Source: CAZJDV01 sp964544865 (GTDB taxonomy: Bacteria; Chloroflexota; Dehalococcoidia; Lucifugimonadales; CAJWER01). Taken from it: a stretch of DNA of 64,000 nt. Below, one piece after another: positions 16,597 through 26,546 of the stretch; within the stretch, counting starts at the first letter, position 1, and each line of letters opens with the position of its first letter. A program made the translations under genes and the position numbers. The stretch spans positions 1 to 64,000 of the forward strand of contig CAZJDV010000005.1 of NCBI GenBank assembly GCA_964544865.1, written 5' to 3'. Under the pieces are notes generated by a model, which had not been told where the DNA came from, made no database searches, and saw nothing but the letters and a program-made list of their open reading frames with translations.

Positions 16597-19216
16597 CAGG
16601 CAATCCGAGCTCCTTGAGTCCCGGCTCGATCTCCGTTCGGTCGCCGACTATCAGCACGATGAGGTGGCCATCGTCTATTCGGCTTGAAGCGACGGCCCGG
16701 GCGTCCTCGAGGGTCACACGTTCCAGGTTAGCCATGATCGTCGAATAGTATTCGTCCGGCAGCCCGAACATGACCACGCGGCTCAGCTGCTGGAGCACCT
16801 GGCCTTGGGATTCGAACTGCGAGGGGAATCCTCGGAACATGCCCTCCTTGGCCTTGTCCAACTCGTTCTGGGTAACGGGCCGGCCTCCTCGAATGTCAGC
16901 GAACTCCTTCAAGGTCTCTGCGAGCGCCTCTTTCGTTACCGCAGTCTGGACGGAGCCCCCGGCCGTCAGCGCCGAAGGGCCGTTGAGCCAGTCGATCTGG
17001 GAGTAGTATCCATAGGTGTAGCCTTTGTCCTGGCGTAGGTTCATGAACAGGCGGGCCGTGGCATGGCCGCCGAACATGTAGTTTACCAGGAACAATGGAT
17101 AGTAGTCTGGGTCGAGCCGGGTTATGGTCTTATGCGCCGCTCGTATCACCGACTGAGGCGCGCCCGGCCTGTCCACCAGGTAAACGGTGGTGGTGGCGGC
17201 CGACTCTCCTGGACCATCGAGCGCCACCGGCCCGGAAGCCGCCGGCACTGTCCAGTCGCCAAAGTACAGGGCAGCCCTGGACATCAGCTCATCTCTTTTG
17301 ATGTCGCCGACTGCCAGAAGAGTTGCGTTCTGGGGTCCGATATACCCGGTGAAATGCTCGATCATCGACTCGCGCGTCATAGCCTTGACGGAGCTCTCAG
17401 TACCGGAGGCGGAGTGTCCATAGGCGCTGTCCGCACCGTATACCAGCGCCCGCGTCGCCCGGTGGGAAATGGCGGACGGGTCGGTGGCGATGCGCTTCAG
17501 ATCGGCGAGACGCTCCTTCCGCACGCGCTCTAGCTCGTGCGGCGGGAAGGACGGGTTCTTGAGGATATCGGCGATAACCTCCATGGCCCGCGGCCAGTGG
17601 GCGGTAAGGGTCTCGGCGGAGACCATCATGTGCTCCCTGCCCGTAGTGGTGTGGAGCGACGACCCGAGAAACTCCATCTCCTCGGCTATCTGCTGGCTCG
17701 TGCGGTTCGAAGTGCCCTCGGCCAGCATGGCAGTTGTCATCTGGGCCAGCCCTGGCGCGTCCGGCGGGTCGTTGGTCGCCCCAACCTGGAGGACCACACC
17801 CATCGCGACCAGGGGCAGCCCGGGCTTTTCGATATACAGGATGTCGAGGCCATTGGCGAGCGTTTCGCGCCGCGGTACGGGTGAGGTGAACCCCTTGGGC
17901 TTCGCACCGCCGGGCATCACCGAACGGTCGACGGAGCTTGCCGAAGTGCTCGTGGTCTGCTCGGGCAGCACGGCAAGCCGGACGCGGTCGGATTGCAGAT
18001 ACCTGAGTGCCACGCGGGTCGCATCCTCCGGGCTGACCAATTCGTAGCGTTGGATATCCGTGTTGATGATTCCCGGGTCACCTGCTATCACGTTGTAGTA
18101 GTTGAGCTGGTCGGCGATTCCACCGGTGCCGCCCAGATGCTCCAATTGCATGACGTGATAGCTCTGGATGCGGTTGAAGGCTCGGGCGATTTCCTTTGCC
18201 GAGGGCGGCTCCCTGCGTATGCGATCAAGCTCCTCCTCGACGACGACCTGGATCTCGTCCAGGGTGTGCCCCGGGCTGGCCGTTGCCTGGATCATGAACT
18301 CACCGGCGATCTCCTGCGCATAGTTCCAGACGCTGACATCGCGCGCGATCTGCTTTTCGTAGACCAGCGAGCGATACAGCCGCGAGCTCTTTCCATCAGC
18401 CAGCACTGTCGCCAGGACGTCCAGCGGGGCCTCGTCGGCATCGAAGGCTGGGGGCGCGGGCCACACGAGCTGGAGCCTGGGGAGTGGTACTTTGTCGATG
18501 ACGTCGAGGCGCGCCTCACCCTTGATCGTCGATCCCAGCCGTTCGAGCCGGTGTATCGGCGGACCCGCGAGGATGTCTCCGAAATAGCGCTCCACCAGGC
18601 GCCTGGCCTCCGAGCCGTCGAAGTCCCCTGCGATAGCCAGGCTTGCATTGGATGGAGAGTAGAACCGGCGGAAAAAGTCTCTGACGTCCTCCAGGGAAGC
18701 GGCGCTCAAGTCCTCCTGTGAGCCGATGATCGGCCAGCTATAGGGATGAGGCGGAGGGAAGATCATCGGTTGGAGCATGACGTGGGCTATCCCGTACGGT
18801 CTGTTCTCGGTGGTCTCGCGCCTCTCGTTCTTGACTACGTCGCGTTGAAGGTCCAGCCGCTCCTGGTCCAACGTATCGAGCAAGAAGCCCATCCGGTCGG
18901 ACTCTAGCCACAGGGCCAGCTCGAGGTACTCGGAGGGCACGTTCTCCCAGTAGTTGGTCCGGTCCGAGCTCGTGCTGCCGTTGACGTTGGCGCCAATGTC
19001 TTGCAGAGGACCGAAGAACAGCTTGTTGTAGTTCTTCGACCCCTCGAACATCACGTGCTCGAAGAGGTGCGCGAAGCCGGTGCGCCCGGAATCGTCGTTC
19101 TTGGATCCTACGTGATACCAGAGATTGACCGCGGTCATCGGGATGCGGTGGTCCTCGTGAAGTATGACCTGGAGCCCGTTGGGCAGCGTGAATTTCTCGT
19201 GCGGGATGGATATCAT
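16562..19216 (-). CDS. M16 family zinc peptidase (pitrilysin type, double domain)
   Basis: 884 residues from ATG 19216, chosen because GGAG lies seven bases upstream and a TATAAT promoter lies just before it. The N-terminal half has the inverted zinc motif H50-L-F-E-H54, with the glutamate ligand about 75 residues later in L-A-L-W-L-E-S-D-R-M. The second half (from about residue 440) repeats the M16 fold without the motif, as is usual for processing-peptidase-like enzymes. It has no signal peptide, so it is probably cytoplasmic or exported by an unknown route. It degrades or processes peptides. It is divergent from ftsH. Confidence 0.9.
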   Translation of the reverse strand: MISIPHEKFTLPNGLQVILHEDHRIPMTAVNLWYHVGSKNDDSGRTGFAHLFEHVMFEGSKNYNKLFFGPLQDIGANVNGSTSSDRTNYWENVPSEYLELALWLESDRMGFLLDTLDQERLDLQRDVVKNERRETTENRPYGIAHVMLQPMIFPPPHPYSWPIIGSQEDLSAASLEDVRDFFRRFYSPSNASLAIAGDFDGSEARRLVERYFGDILAGPPIHRLERLGSTIKGEARLDVIDKVPLPRLQLVWPAPPAFDADEAPLDVLATVLADGKSSRLYRSLVYEKQIARDVSVWNYAQEIAGEFMIQATASPGHTLDEIQVVVEEELDRIRREPPSAKEIARAFNRIQSYHVMQLEHLGGTGGIADQLNYYNVIAGDPGIINTDIQRYELVSPEDATRVALRYLQSDRVRLAVLPEQTTSTSASSVDRSVMPGGAKPKGFTSPVPRRETLANGLDILYIEKPGLPLVAMGVVLQVGATNDPPDAPGLAQMTTAMLAEGTSNRTSQQIAEEMEFLGSSLHTTTGREHMMVSAETLTAHWPRAMEVIADILKNPSFPPHELERVRKERLADLKRIATDPSAISHRATRALVYGADSAYGHSASGTESSVKAMTRESMIEHFTGYIGPQNATLLAVGDIKRDELMSRAALYFGDWTVPAASGPVALDGPGESAATTTVYLVDRPGAPQSVIRAAHKTITRLDPDYYPLFLVNYMFGGHATARLFMNLRQDKGYTYGYYSQIDWLNGPSALTAGGSVQTAVTKEALAETLKEFADIRGGRPVTQNELDKAKEGMFRGFPSQFESQGQVLQQLSRVVMFGLPDEYYSTIMANLERVTLEDARAVASSRIDDGHLIVLIVGDRTEIEPGLKELGLPVVAVDNEGRPI

Positions 19217-19259
19217 TCGAGACTCCGGATATTGAGAGTGGGGCGAGCGAACGTCTAGA

Positions 19260-19268
19260 ATTATAGCA
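19260..19268 (-). promoter_or_regulatory. Extended -10 promoter TGCTATAAT for the M16 peptidase
   Basis: Reverse-strand TGCTATAAT with a perfect hexamer. A start site about 35-40 bases before ATG 19216 follows from it. It supports that ATG over the longer open frame. Confidence 0.6.
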
Positions 19269-19429
19269 TCACCCGAAGGGGATTCACGCGCCCAGTCTGT
19301 TCCGCGGGAGTTATGGTGTAATACGGGCCGGCGGAGCTCGGTCCGGTCTCCAATAACGGGGCAGGGCGGTGGGATGCGGCCGAGCATGGGATGGGCGGCC
19401 AGGGCATGGAAAAGCAACCGCGCGCCGTC

Positions 19430-19443
19430 GTAATACGTATTAC
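19430..19443. promoter_or_regulatory. Perfect 14-bp palindrome GTAATACGTATTAC
   Basis: It lies about 35 bases upstream of the ftsH -10 element, in the space between two divergent protease genes. The symmetry fits a dimeric repressor or activator site; the factor is unknown. Confidence 0.4.
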
Positions 19444-19475
19444 ATAATGATGGATGGCGGGGCTGTGCCGCAGCA

Positions 19476-19484
19476 TGGTATGAT
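19476..19484 (+). promoter_or_regulatory. Extended -10 element TGGTATGAT for ftsH
   Basis: TGn extension plus TATGAT, about 60 bases before the ftsH ATG. Between it and ftsH lies a second ribosome site (GGAGGT, 19504-19509 region) followed by ATG 19516, a 16-codon open frame that ends at TAA 19564-19566, overlapping the start of ftsH. Confidence 0.4.
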
Positions 19485-19543
19485 GTAGCTGGAAGCGCCT
19501 TGGCGGAGGTACGTAATGAGGCGCTGGTCGTCTTGGAGGACGA

Positions 19544-21401
19544 ATGACCTCTCGCTGGATGCGTAATGGCTTCATCTATCTGCTCATCGTCGTGGCCGTT
19601 ATCGCCATTTTCTTTACCCTCTTCTCCGACGTAAGCGACTCGAGAGAGATTCCGATCGACGATGTCATCAGCATGGCCAAGCGCGGGCAGATCGAGATGA
19701 TTGAGGTGAGAGGTGACAGACTGACGGTCATCACCACCCGCGGGGAGGCCCTCACGTCACGCAAGGAGCCGAACTACAGCATGGTGGAGATGCTGCAGAA
19801 CTCCGGCATAGACCCCCTGGCCGCCAACCTACATATAGAGGTCAAAGGGTCGAGCGGGCTGGGAAGTCTATTCGGAATCCTCCTCAATTTCCTGCCGCTG
19901 ATCTTCTTTGGCGCCGTCCTGCTATTCATGATGAGGCAGGCCCAGGGCAACTCTAGCCAGACGTTCAGCTTCGGGCGCAGCCGGGCCCGCATGATGGTCG
20001 GCAACATGCCCAATGTCAGCTTCGACGACGTCGCCGGCGCGGACGAGGCCAAGGAGGAACTCGAGGAGGTAGTTGAGTTCTTGAAGTACCCGGAGAGGTT
20101 CCTGTCGCTGGGCGCCCGCATCCCGCGTGGAGTGCTGCTGGTAGGTCCCCCGGGCACGGGCAAGACCTTGCTGGCCCGCGCCGTTTCTGGAGAGGCAGGA
20201 GTGCCCTTCTTCTCCATCAGCGGCAGCGAGTTCGTGGAGATGTTCGTCGGCGTGGGCGCCGCCCGCGTGAGAGACCTGTTCGACCAAGCCAAACGCAACG
20301 CGCCCTGCATAGTGTTCGTCGACGAGATCGATGCGGTTGGCAGGCACCGTGGCGCAGGCCTCGGTGGCGGTCACGACGAGCGCGAGCAGACGCNNNNNNN
20401 NNNTGGTGGAGATGGACGGATTCGATTCGAGTTCCAACGTCATAGTCCTGGCGTCCACCAACCGCCCCGACATCCTCGACCCCGCACTGCTGCGGCCCGG
20501 GCGATTCGATCGCCGCGTGACGCTGGACAACCCTGACATCAAAGGCCGCGAGGCAATCCTGGCGGTCCACGCGAAAGGCAAGCCGTTGGCCGATGACGTC
20601 GACCTGGGGAGAATCTCCAAGTTGACGCCCGGTTTCAGCGGCGCCGATCTGATGAACCTTGTCAACGAGGCTGCGATACTCGCCGCCCGCAGGAGCCGGA
20701 GCGACATCAGCATCGACGAGTTGGTGGAGTCGGTGGATAGGGTCATGCTGGGCCCGGTCAGAAAGTCCAGAGTCATCTCAGAGCGCGAGCAGAAGATCAC
20801 GGCCTATCACGAGTCCGGGCACGCGCTGGTCGGGCATCTGTTGACTCACGCCGACCCTATTCAAAAGGTCACGATCGTGTCACGGGGCGCCACCGGCGGG
20901 CACACAAGGTTCCTTCCCGAGGAAGACCGGCAGTACTGGACGCTGAACCAGTTCAAGGATATGATGGCCATGGCGATGGGCGGCCGGGTGGCAGAGGAGG
21001 CCATCTTCGGAGAGGACGAGATCACTACCGGCGCAAGTAACGATTTGGAACACGCCACGGATCTGGCGCGTACGATGGTCACGCGATACGGAATGAGCGA
21101 GAAGCTGGGGCCTCGGACGTTCGGCAAGAGGGAGGAGCTGATCTTCCTCGGGCGCGAGATATCCGAGCGGCGGGACTACAGCGACAAGGTGGCCGAAACC
21201 ATTGACGATGAGGTTCACACGCTGGTCGGAACTGCATACGCCACAGCGATGAAGGTGCTGAAGGAGAACCTGGACAAGCTGCACGAGTTGGCCCAGTATC
21301 TCCTGGAGCACGAGACCGCCGATAGAAAGGTCATAGCGGGACTGTTCGATTCGCCGCAGGTGGCCGGTGGCCCGGCGCCCGAGCCCTCTCCGGCAGGCTA
21401 A
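19544..21401 (+). CDS. ftsH: ATP-dependent zinc metalloprotease FtsH
   Basis: Membrane-anchored AAA protease that degrades misfolded and short-lived proteins. The first helix is at about 10-27, the periplasmic domain to about 107, the second helix at about 108-130. The AAA domain has Walker A G-P-P-G-T-G-K-T (201-208), Walker B I-V-F-V-D-E-I-D, the pore F-V-G-V-G motif and the SRH S-T-N-R-P-D-I-L-D-P-A-L-L-R-P-G-R-F-D. The protease domain has H-E-S-G-H and the third ligand D in N-D-L-E-H-A-T. A ten-N gap at 20394-20403 interrupts it; homology (E-Q-T-L-N-Q-L-L-V-E-M-D-G) implies 12 missing bases, which would restore one frame of about 619 codons. Start ATG 19544 has GGAGG upstream. Confidence 0.95.
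20394..20403. other. Assembly gap (10 N) inside ftsH
   Basis: Placeholder gap. The flanking frames differ by two bases; conserved FtsH sequence predicts 12 true bases here. Confidence 0.95.
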
Positions 21402-21503
21402 TCGCCAGGTACTGCCGTCCGGTGCCCGACGACTTCAGATCGACGACGGTCTACCTGTGGGCGCTGGTGGTCGTCTCCCTCTGAAATCGCACGAGCCGCA
21501 TCA

Positions 21504-21532
21504 TATCCAGCCGCTCTCGTGGCGGCTGGATA
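21504..21532. terminator. Hairpin between convergent ftsH and aminotransferase genes
   Basis: An 11-bp perfect stem (TATCCAGCCGC with GCGGCTGGATA) and a 7-base loop, placed between two convergent stop codons. There is no T run; it probably serves both directions. Confidence 0.55.
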
Positions 21533-21545
21533 CCTTGCTCTATTG

Positions 21546-22655
21546 TCAGGTCGAGCCCACTGCGCCTTGTGCGGAGAATCCGACTGCCGGGAGAGCCGCC
21601 GCCAGGGCGTCAAGCACACCCTGTATGTCATCCGGGGTCGTCCAGCCCATGTGGCCGATGCGGAAGATCTTGCCGTCCACCGGGCCCTGCCCGCCGCCGA
21701 GGATCACGCCGTGCTCCTCGCGCACCATCGCAAGCAGACTCTTTGAGTCTATCCCGGCCGGCACCGAAACCGCGGTCACCGTGTCGGAAGCGACCCGCTC
21801 GTCGGGGAAGATGGACAGTCCGAGCCCCTTGATGCCTTCGCGGGTCATCCGGGCGATCGAGGCGTGCCGCTCCAGCAGCCCGCCGATGCCCTCCGCCACG
21901 ATCTTGTCCATCGCCACGTCAAGGGCGAAATAGACCGAGAGCGCGGGTGTGTAGGGCGGCTGGCCCTTTTCGTAGTAAGACTGAAACTTCGACATGTCGA
22001 GGTAGTATCTCGGCATGGTGGCCCCGGCGTGGGCCTCCCACGCCCGTTGGCTGAAGCTGACGAAGGCCAGCCCGGGGGGCAGCATCCATCCCTTCTGCGA
22101 CGCCGTGGCCACCACGTCGCACCCCCAGGCGTCCGTGCGAAGAGGCAGAGAGCAGACGCTGCTGATGCCGTCGACCAGCAAAAGCTTGTCAAACTCCCCC
22201 TTCACGACGCCCGCGATCGCCTCAAGGTCGTTGGTGACTCCCGTAGAGGTCTCGTTATGGGTGACGAGCACGGCTTCGATGTCCGGCTCATGGTCCAGGG
22301 CCTTGCGAAGGTCGTCGATGTCGACGGCGCTGCCCCAGGGGAACCTCAGATCAGTGACGTCGGCGCCAAAGATCCGGGCGATGTCCCCGAACCGGTCCCC
22401 GAAAAACCCGATGCTGGTATTCAGCACCTTGTCTCCCGGTGACAAGGTGTTCACCACGGCTGCCTCCATCGCGCCCGTGCCCGAAGTGGTCAGTATGTAG
22501 ACATCGCTCTCGGTCTCGAACACCTGCTTTATCCGTGCCGTGACGCGGTAGAGCAGGTCCTTGAACTGGGGGCCGCGATGATTCATCATGGGCGTGGCCA
22601 TAGCCTCTAGAATGTCCTCGGGTACGGGAATCGGGCCGGGGATTCGCAGGTTCAA
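21546..22655 (-). CDS. Class V aminotransferase (alanine-glyoxylate/serine-pyruvate type)
   Basis: 369 residues. PLP enzyme of the PucG/serine-glyoxylate/phosphoserine-like group. It starts with R-I-P-G-P-I-P-V-P; the cofactor loop T-S-G-T-G-A-M-E is at 57-64; H-N-E-T-S-T-G and D-G-I-S-S-V (aspartate for the pyridine nitrogen) follow; the Schiff-base lysine is K188 in A-S-Q-K-G-W. The C-terminus R-I-G-H-M-G is typical. It transfers amino groups between glyoxylate or pyruvate and an amino acid; the donor cannot be fixed. It has its own promoter and is convergent with ftsH. Confidence 0.9.
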   Translation of the reverse strand: MNLRIPGPIPVPEDILEAMATPMMNHRGPQFKDLLYRVTARIKQVFETESDVYILTTSGTGAMEAAVVNTLSPGDKVLNTSIGFFGDRFGDIARIFGADVTDLRFPWGSAVDIDDLRKALDHEPDIEAVLVTHNETSTGVTNDLEAIAGVVKGEFDKLLLVDGISSVCSLPLRTDAWGCDVVATASQKGWMLPPGLAFVSFSQRAWEAHAGATMPRYYLDMSKFQSYYEKGQPPYTPALSVYFALDVAMDKIVAEGIGGLLERHASIARMTREGIKGLGLSIFPDERVASDTVTAVSVPAGIDSKSLLAMVREEHGVILGGGQGPVDGKIFRIGHMGWTTPDDIQGVLDALAAALPAVGFSAQGAVGST

Positions 22656-22680
22656 CTTCAGCCTCCAGGAGTCGTAGTGC

Positions 22681-22704
22681 CTTGCGGTCGCAAGAATTGT
22701 AGCA
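22681..22704 (-). promoter_or_regulatory. Promoter with overlapping palindrome for the aminotransferase
   Basis: Reverse-strand TGCTACAAT (22704-22696), followed at the expected transcription start by the palindrome CTTGCG-AC-CGCAAG (22694-22681). The latter could be an operator. Confidence 0.4.
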
Positions 22705-22808
22705 CGGGGGCACCGCGCCGTTGGAGCCGGACCACGGTTCTGGGAAGATAAAACAGACTCCCTGACGGCCTAAGAAACGCGCCGCCGACGCACGCCCGGG
22801 CAGGCCGC

Positions 22809-24056
22809 TCAGGCGATTCTGACCATGCGTCTTCGCCCGACTCTGACGATGTCCCCCGGCTTCAGGGTGACGGCCCCGGCGTTGGTCGATATCGCCTGCT
22901 CGTTGACCCTCACGGCGCCCTGGTTGATCAGCCTCCTGGCATCCGCCGAGCTCTTGGCCAGGCCCGCGCCCAGGATGACGTCGCTGATGCGCTTGTCCGC
23001 AAGGGCATCTGGCAGGGCATAGGTCTGTATGTCGTCCGGGACTTCCTTGCGCTGCACCGTGCGCTCGAAGTAGCCCTCGGCGTCCCGGGCGTCTGCGGCG
23101 CCGTGAAACTGGGTCACCAGGTCGTGGGCGAGCCGCTTCTTGAGGCCCATGGGGTTGACCGTGCCGCCGTCCATGGCATGGCGCATCTCCTCCAGGTCAC
23201 GGTCGGGCACGTCGGTAAGGTAGTCAAAGTAGTCGATGACGGTATAGCGCCGGCCCTCCTCGCCGCCCGCCTCCCCCGTGGGATCGACCGCCGCGCTGAC
23301 GTCCGGTAGGGACATCACCTTGCCGTACATCTCGTTGGGCGTCTCGTCCAGCGCGATGTAGTTGTTCAGGCTCTTGCTCATCTTGCGCACGCCGTCGGTT
23401 CCCACGAGCAGGGCCATCAGAAAGCACTGCTGTGGCCGCTGTCCCGTCATCCGCTGCAGGTCGCGTCCCACCAGCAGGTTGAATTTCTGGTCCGTGCCGC
23501 CGAATTCCACGTCCGACTCGACGGCGACGGAGTCGTGGGCCTGCAAGAGCGGGTACAGCAGCTCCGTGATGGCGATGGGTTGGTTCGCCTTGAACCGTTT
23601 GGCGAAGTCCTCGCGGGCCAGGAACTGCGCCACCGTGAAACGGCCGGTCAGGCGGATCACGTCCGTGAGCGTGAATGGGCCGAACCAGTCGCTCTGCATC
23701 CGCAACTCAGTCTTGTCACGGTCGACGATCCTGAAAAACTGGGCCATGTAGCTCTCGGCGTTTTCGAGCACCTGCTCGGCCGTTAGCATGGGGCGGGTCG
23801 CGGACTGGCCGGATGGGTCGCCGATCTGGGCCGTCCAATCTCCCACGATGACGACGACCTTGTGCCCCAGCTCCTGTAGCTGTCTCAGCTTCCGCAGGCC
23901 GACGGCGTGTCCCAGATGGAGGTCCGGCGCGCTGGGATCGAAGCCCATCTTGAGCCGAAGGGGCTTGCCAGTCTTCAGCAGCTCGATGAACTCCGACTCG
24001 ACGATGATCTCGGCCACGCCACGCCTCAGCAGTCGATTCTCTTGCTCTTTGTTCAT
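22809..24056 (-). CDS. tyrS: Tyrosyl-tRNA synthetase
   Basis: 415 residues from ATG 24056 (AGAGGG about ten bases upstream; a TTG at 24065 is less likely). Class I synthetase that charges tRNA-Tyr. The HIGH motif appears as H-L-G-H (47-50), the second signature as K-M-S-K-S in V-R-K-M-S-K-S-L-N-N (about 230), and the tyrosine/tRNA-binding segments G-D-W-T-A-Q-I-G-D-P-S-G and D-V-E-F-G-G-T-D-Q-K-F-N are present. The C-terminus carries an S4 RNA-binding domain (A-R-R-L-I-N-Q-G-A-V-R-V-N). The motif spacing is that of the shorter bacterial TyrZ-like class. Confidence 0.95.
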   Translation of the reverse strand: MNKEQENRLLRRGVAEIIVESEFIELLKTGKPLRLKMGFDPSAPDLHLGHAVGLRKLRQLQELGHKVVVIVGDWTAQIGDPSGQSATRPMLTAEQVLENAESYMAQFFRIVDRDKTELRMQSDWFGPFTLTDVIRLTGRFTVAQFLAREDFAKRFKANQPIAITELLYPLLQAHDSVAVESDVEFGGTDQKFNLLVGRDLQRMTGQRPQQCFLMALLVGTDGVRKMSKSLNNYIALDETPNEMYGKVMSLPDVSAAVDPTGEAGGEEGRRYTVIDYFDYLTDVPDRDLEEMRHAMDGGTVNPMGLKKRLAHDLVTQFHGAADARDAEGYFERTVQRKEVPDDIQTYALPDALADKRISDVILGAGLAKSSADARRLINQGAVRVNEQAISTNAGAVTLKPGDIVRVGRRRMVRIA

Positions 24057-24110
24057 GCTATTCAACCCTCTGGCCTCGGGAGTCTTCGCGACCGGGTTTC
24101 TTGTCGACCA

Positions 24111-25040
24111 CTATCCGCTCGCCTCCAAGACCGCCCTGGTCCTGTGCACGTCTTTGTCTATCTGCTCTTGAAGGGCCTCGACCGAGTCGAAGCCGAGCTC
24201 GTCGCGGAGCCGATCCATGAACTCCAGGCGTATATCGCGGCCGTAGAGGTCTCCCTCGAAGTCCATTAAATACGCCTCGACGGTGTGGTCCCCCTCCTTG
24301 AATGTCGGGCGGACGCCGATGCTCGTGGCGGCCATGTATCGGTCCTCTCCGACGTGCGCCCAGGTGGCGTAGATTCCATTGCCCGGCGCCGCTATGGCCT
24401 CCGCTACTTCCAGGTTGGCCGTGGGGAATCCCATCGGTCCGCCTCGGCCGCGCCCCTTTACCACTGTTCCCGAGAGGCCGAACGGCCTGCCCAGCAGATT
24501 CGACACGCGGGCGATATCGCCGCGTGACAGTGCCGCTCGCGCCAGGGTGCTCTTGATGACCTCTCCGTCGTCGCCGATGAAGGGCTCGACCACGGCCACG
24601 CTGAATCCCATCTCCTCGCCGAGGGAGGCAAGCATCGAAACATCGCCCTCGCGGCGGTGGCCCATTGCGAAGTCCGGACCCACGACGAGCTGTTTCATTC
24701 GCATTCGCTCCTGGAGCAGGGCGGCAAACTCGCGAGCCCTGATCTTGGAGAACTCCAGGCCGAAGGTCACCGGCGCCACGATGTCGATGCCCGTGTCCTT
24801 GATCAATCTCAGGCGCTCTTCGACGGTGGTCAGGAAACGCGGCTTGAAGCCGGGCCGGATCACCGATGCAGGATGATTCCGGAACGTGACCACGACCGAG
24901 GCCCGAGCGGTCCGGCCCGCCTCTCGCCGCAGGCTGGACAGCAGGTGCCGGTGTCCGCGATGCACGCCGTCGAACACGCCGATGGTGACCGCCGAATCGC
25001 CAGCGGGCGAGTGCTGGGCCAGCTCGTCACGAATGCTCAT
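24111..25040 (-). CDS. ribF: Bifunctional riboflavin kinase/FAD synthetase
   Basis: 309 residues from ATG 25040 (GTG 25046 is also possible). It makes FMN and then FAD. The N-terminal adenylyltransferase domain has G-V-F-D-G-V-H-R-G-H and F-x-x-x-P. The C-terminal riboflavin kinase domain has the ATP/flavin motif G-x-P-T-A-N (G-F-P-T-A-N) near residue 205, and T-S-I-G-V-R-P-T-F and E-A-Y-L-M-D-F-E-G-D-L-Y-G follow. It sits 55 bases before tyrS, likely in one transcript. Its cofactors are needed by the many flavoenzymes of this region. Confidence 0.95.
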   Translation of the reverse strand: MSIRDELAQHSPAGDSAVTIGVFDGVHRGHRHLLSSLRREAGRTARASVVVTFRNHPASVIRPGFKPRFLTTVEERLRLIKDTGIDIVAPVTFGLEFSKIRAREFAALLQERMRMKQLVVGPDFAMGHRREGDVSMLASLGEEMGFSVAVVEPFIGDDGEVIKSTLARAALSRGDIARVSNLLGRPFGLSGTVVKGRGRGGPMGFPTANLEVAEAIAAPGNGIYATWAHVGEDRYMAATSIGVRPTFKEGDHTVEAYLMDFEGDLYGRDIRLEFMDRLRDELGFDSVEALQEQIDKDVHRTRAVLEASG

Positions 25041-25185
25041 GTCCACCCATCAACGCCTCGGGACCTGGAGGTTGGCGAGGCTCTCGCTTCGGCCAGGTCG
25101 TTGCCGGACTATCTTACAGTCTCCCATCGAACTTGGGTAGCTGGCGCCAAACGGCGCTGACCCTAGCAATTGGGAAGGGGCGGTT

Positions 25186-26418
25186 TCATTCGGCCTTCGG
25201 TGACGAGTCTCCCGCGGCTCTCTCCTGGTCTGCCATGGGTTTTCGCAGGGCGAGACTCGCCGGAAGAATCAGCGACGTGACCAGGCTCATCGCGATCATG
25301 GCTGTTCGGAGCTTGAAGAGGTCGGCGACGCTCCCGTAGATGGCGGGTGCAAGCGTCCCGCCCATCTCCGTGACCGTATAGTAGTAGCCGTAGATGCGTG
25401 CGCGCCGACTCGTTGGCACGAATGCGGATACCGTGGAGTAGAGCACCGACGATGTTCCATTGAGGCCGATGCCCAGCACCACCATCAGAGGCACCATGGC
25501 CAGCGGCGGGGTCGCCAGCGCCGCAAGCAGCAGTACCGCGGTAAGCCCCTTCGTGCCCCATATCAACCGGATGGACCCATAGCGGTCGTCCAGCCAGCCG
25601 CAGATAAACTTCCCTGCCGCACCGCCCGCCAGTAGAAAGATAAGTAGGGTGAGCGTCTGTTCGTCGCTCATGCCCTTGTCCTTCATGATGAAGGGCAGGA
25701 ATGTCAGGGCGGCGCTCCGGGTGCCAGAGTCGAGAAAGCCTACCCCGCTCAGCGCGAGGAACCCGCGCATATGGACCCGTCGAGGCCTTTCCCGCTCCGA
25801 GTCGGCCACCTTCGCGGCGGGCACGCCGGAGTCCACGCCGCGGCGCGCGAACATCGACGCGGCCATGAACGCTATTCCTCCGAGTCCCGCCACGCGCAGC
25901 GTGGCGCGCCACCCGTTGCGGAGCGCAATTAGCAGGGCCAGGACGGGGGCCACCATCTTCCCCAGATCGCCCGAGAAATTCACGATGCCGATGGCTGTCG
26001 AGCGGCCGCGCTCGTCGTATGCTCGCGAGACCATGCTGGTGGCCAATGGGTGCTGCGTCCCGCCTCCGAAGCCGCTGACGACTGTGATGGCTAGCAGGAA
26101 CAGGTAGCTGGGCGCCAGGGCCATGCCGACCAGTCCCGCCGCTACCCAGATGTTGCCGCCGATCAGCAGCCAGAACTCCCCGAGCGTCTCGGCCAGGATG
26201 CCGGCGGGAATCTGGAGCGCCGCCAATGCCCCGCTGTAGACAGACCGCAGTAGTCCCACCTGAGCGTACGACAGCCCCAGATCGGGGTCGGCCTGCATCA
26301 GCGGCAGCAGGGGGATCAGCAGCGCGTAGAACAGGTCGCTCCAGACGTGCGTGGCCGAGGCGAAAACCAGCGTCCTTCGCTGTGTCGATCCCTTTGATAG
26401 AAAGCTGAACATGCTCAA
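25186..26418 (-). CDS. MFS transporter
   Basis: 410 residues with about 12 hydrophobic segments. Major facilitator of the fosmidomycin-resistance-like type, probably an exporter. The N-terminal helix pattern H-V-W-S-D-L-F-Y-A-L-L-I-P-L-L-P is characteristic, and a long central loop (about 200-230) separates the two six-helix halves. The intracellular loop motif is recognisable as S-R-A-Y-D-E-R-G-R-S-T-A-I-G. TTG 26418 is taken as start (GGA about seven bases upstream); ATG 26412 is an alternative. The substrate is unknown. Confidence 0.85.
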   Translation of the reverse strand: MSMFSFLSKGSTQRRTLVFASATHVWSDLFYALLIPLLPLMQADPDLGLSYAQVGLLRSVYSGALAALQIPAGILAETLGEFWLLIGGNIWVAAGLVGMALAPSYLFLLAITVVSGFGGGTQHPLATSMVSRAYDERGRSTAIGIVNFSGDLGKMVAPVLALLIALRNGWRATLRVAGLGGIAFMAASMFARRGVDSGVPAAKVADSERERPRRVHMRGFLALSGVGFLDSGTRSAALTFLPFIMKDKGMSDEQTLTLLIFLLAGGAAGKFICGWLDDRYGSIRLIWGTKGLTAVLLLAALATPPLAMVPLMVVLGIGLNGTSSVLYSTVSAFVPTSRRARIYGYYYTVTEMGGTLAPAIYGSVADLFKLRTAMIAMSLVTSLILPASLALRKPMADQERAAGDSSPKAE

Positions 26419-26546
26419 GAAATTCCACGTCCGTTATTCGCCGCCGGGCCAACAAGCAGGGCCTGGTGCGTCTCGGCGCCACCAGGCCCCTGGATTCAAG
26501 CCTGTTGCATTGCTGCCTTATCGGTATGCCGCCGGGCGCGCCCCTC

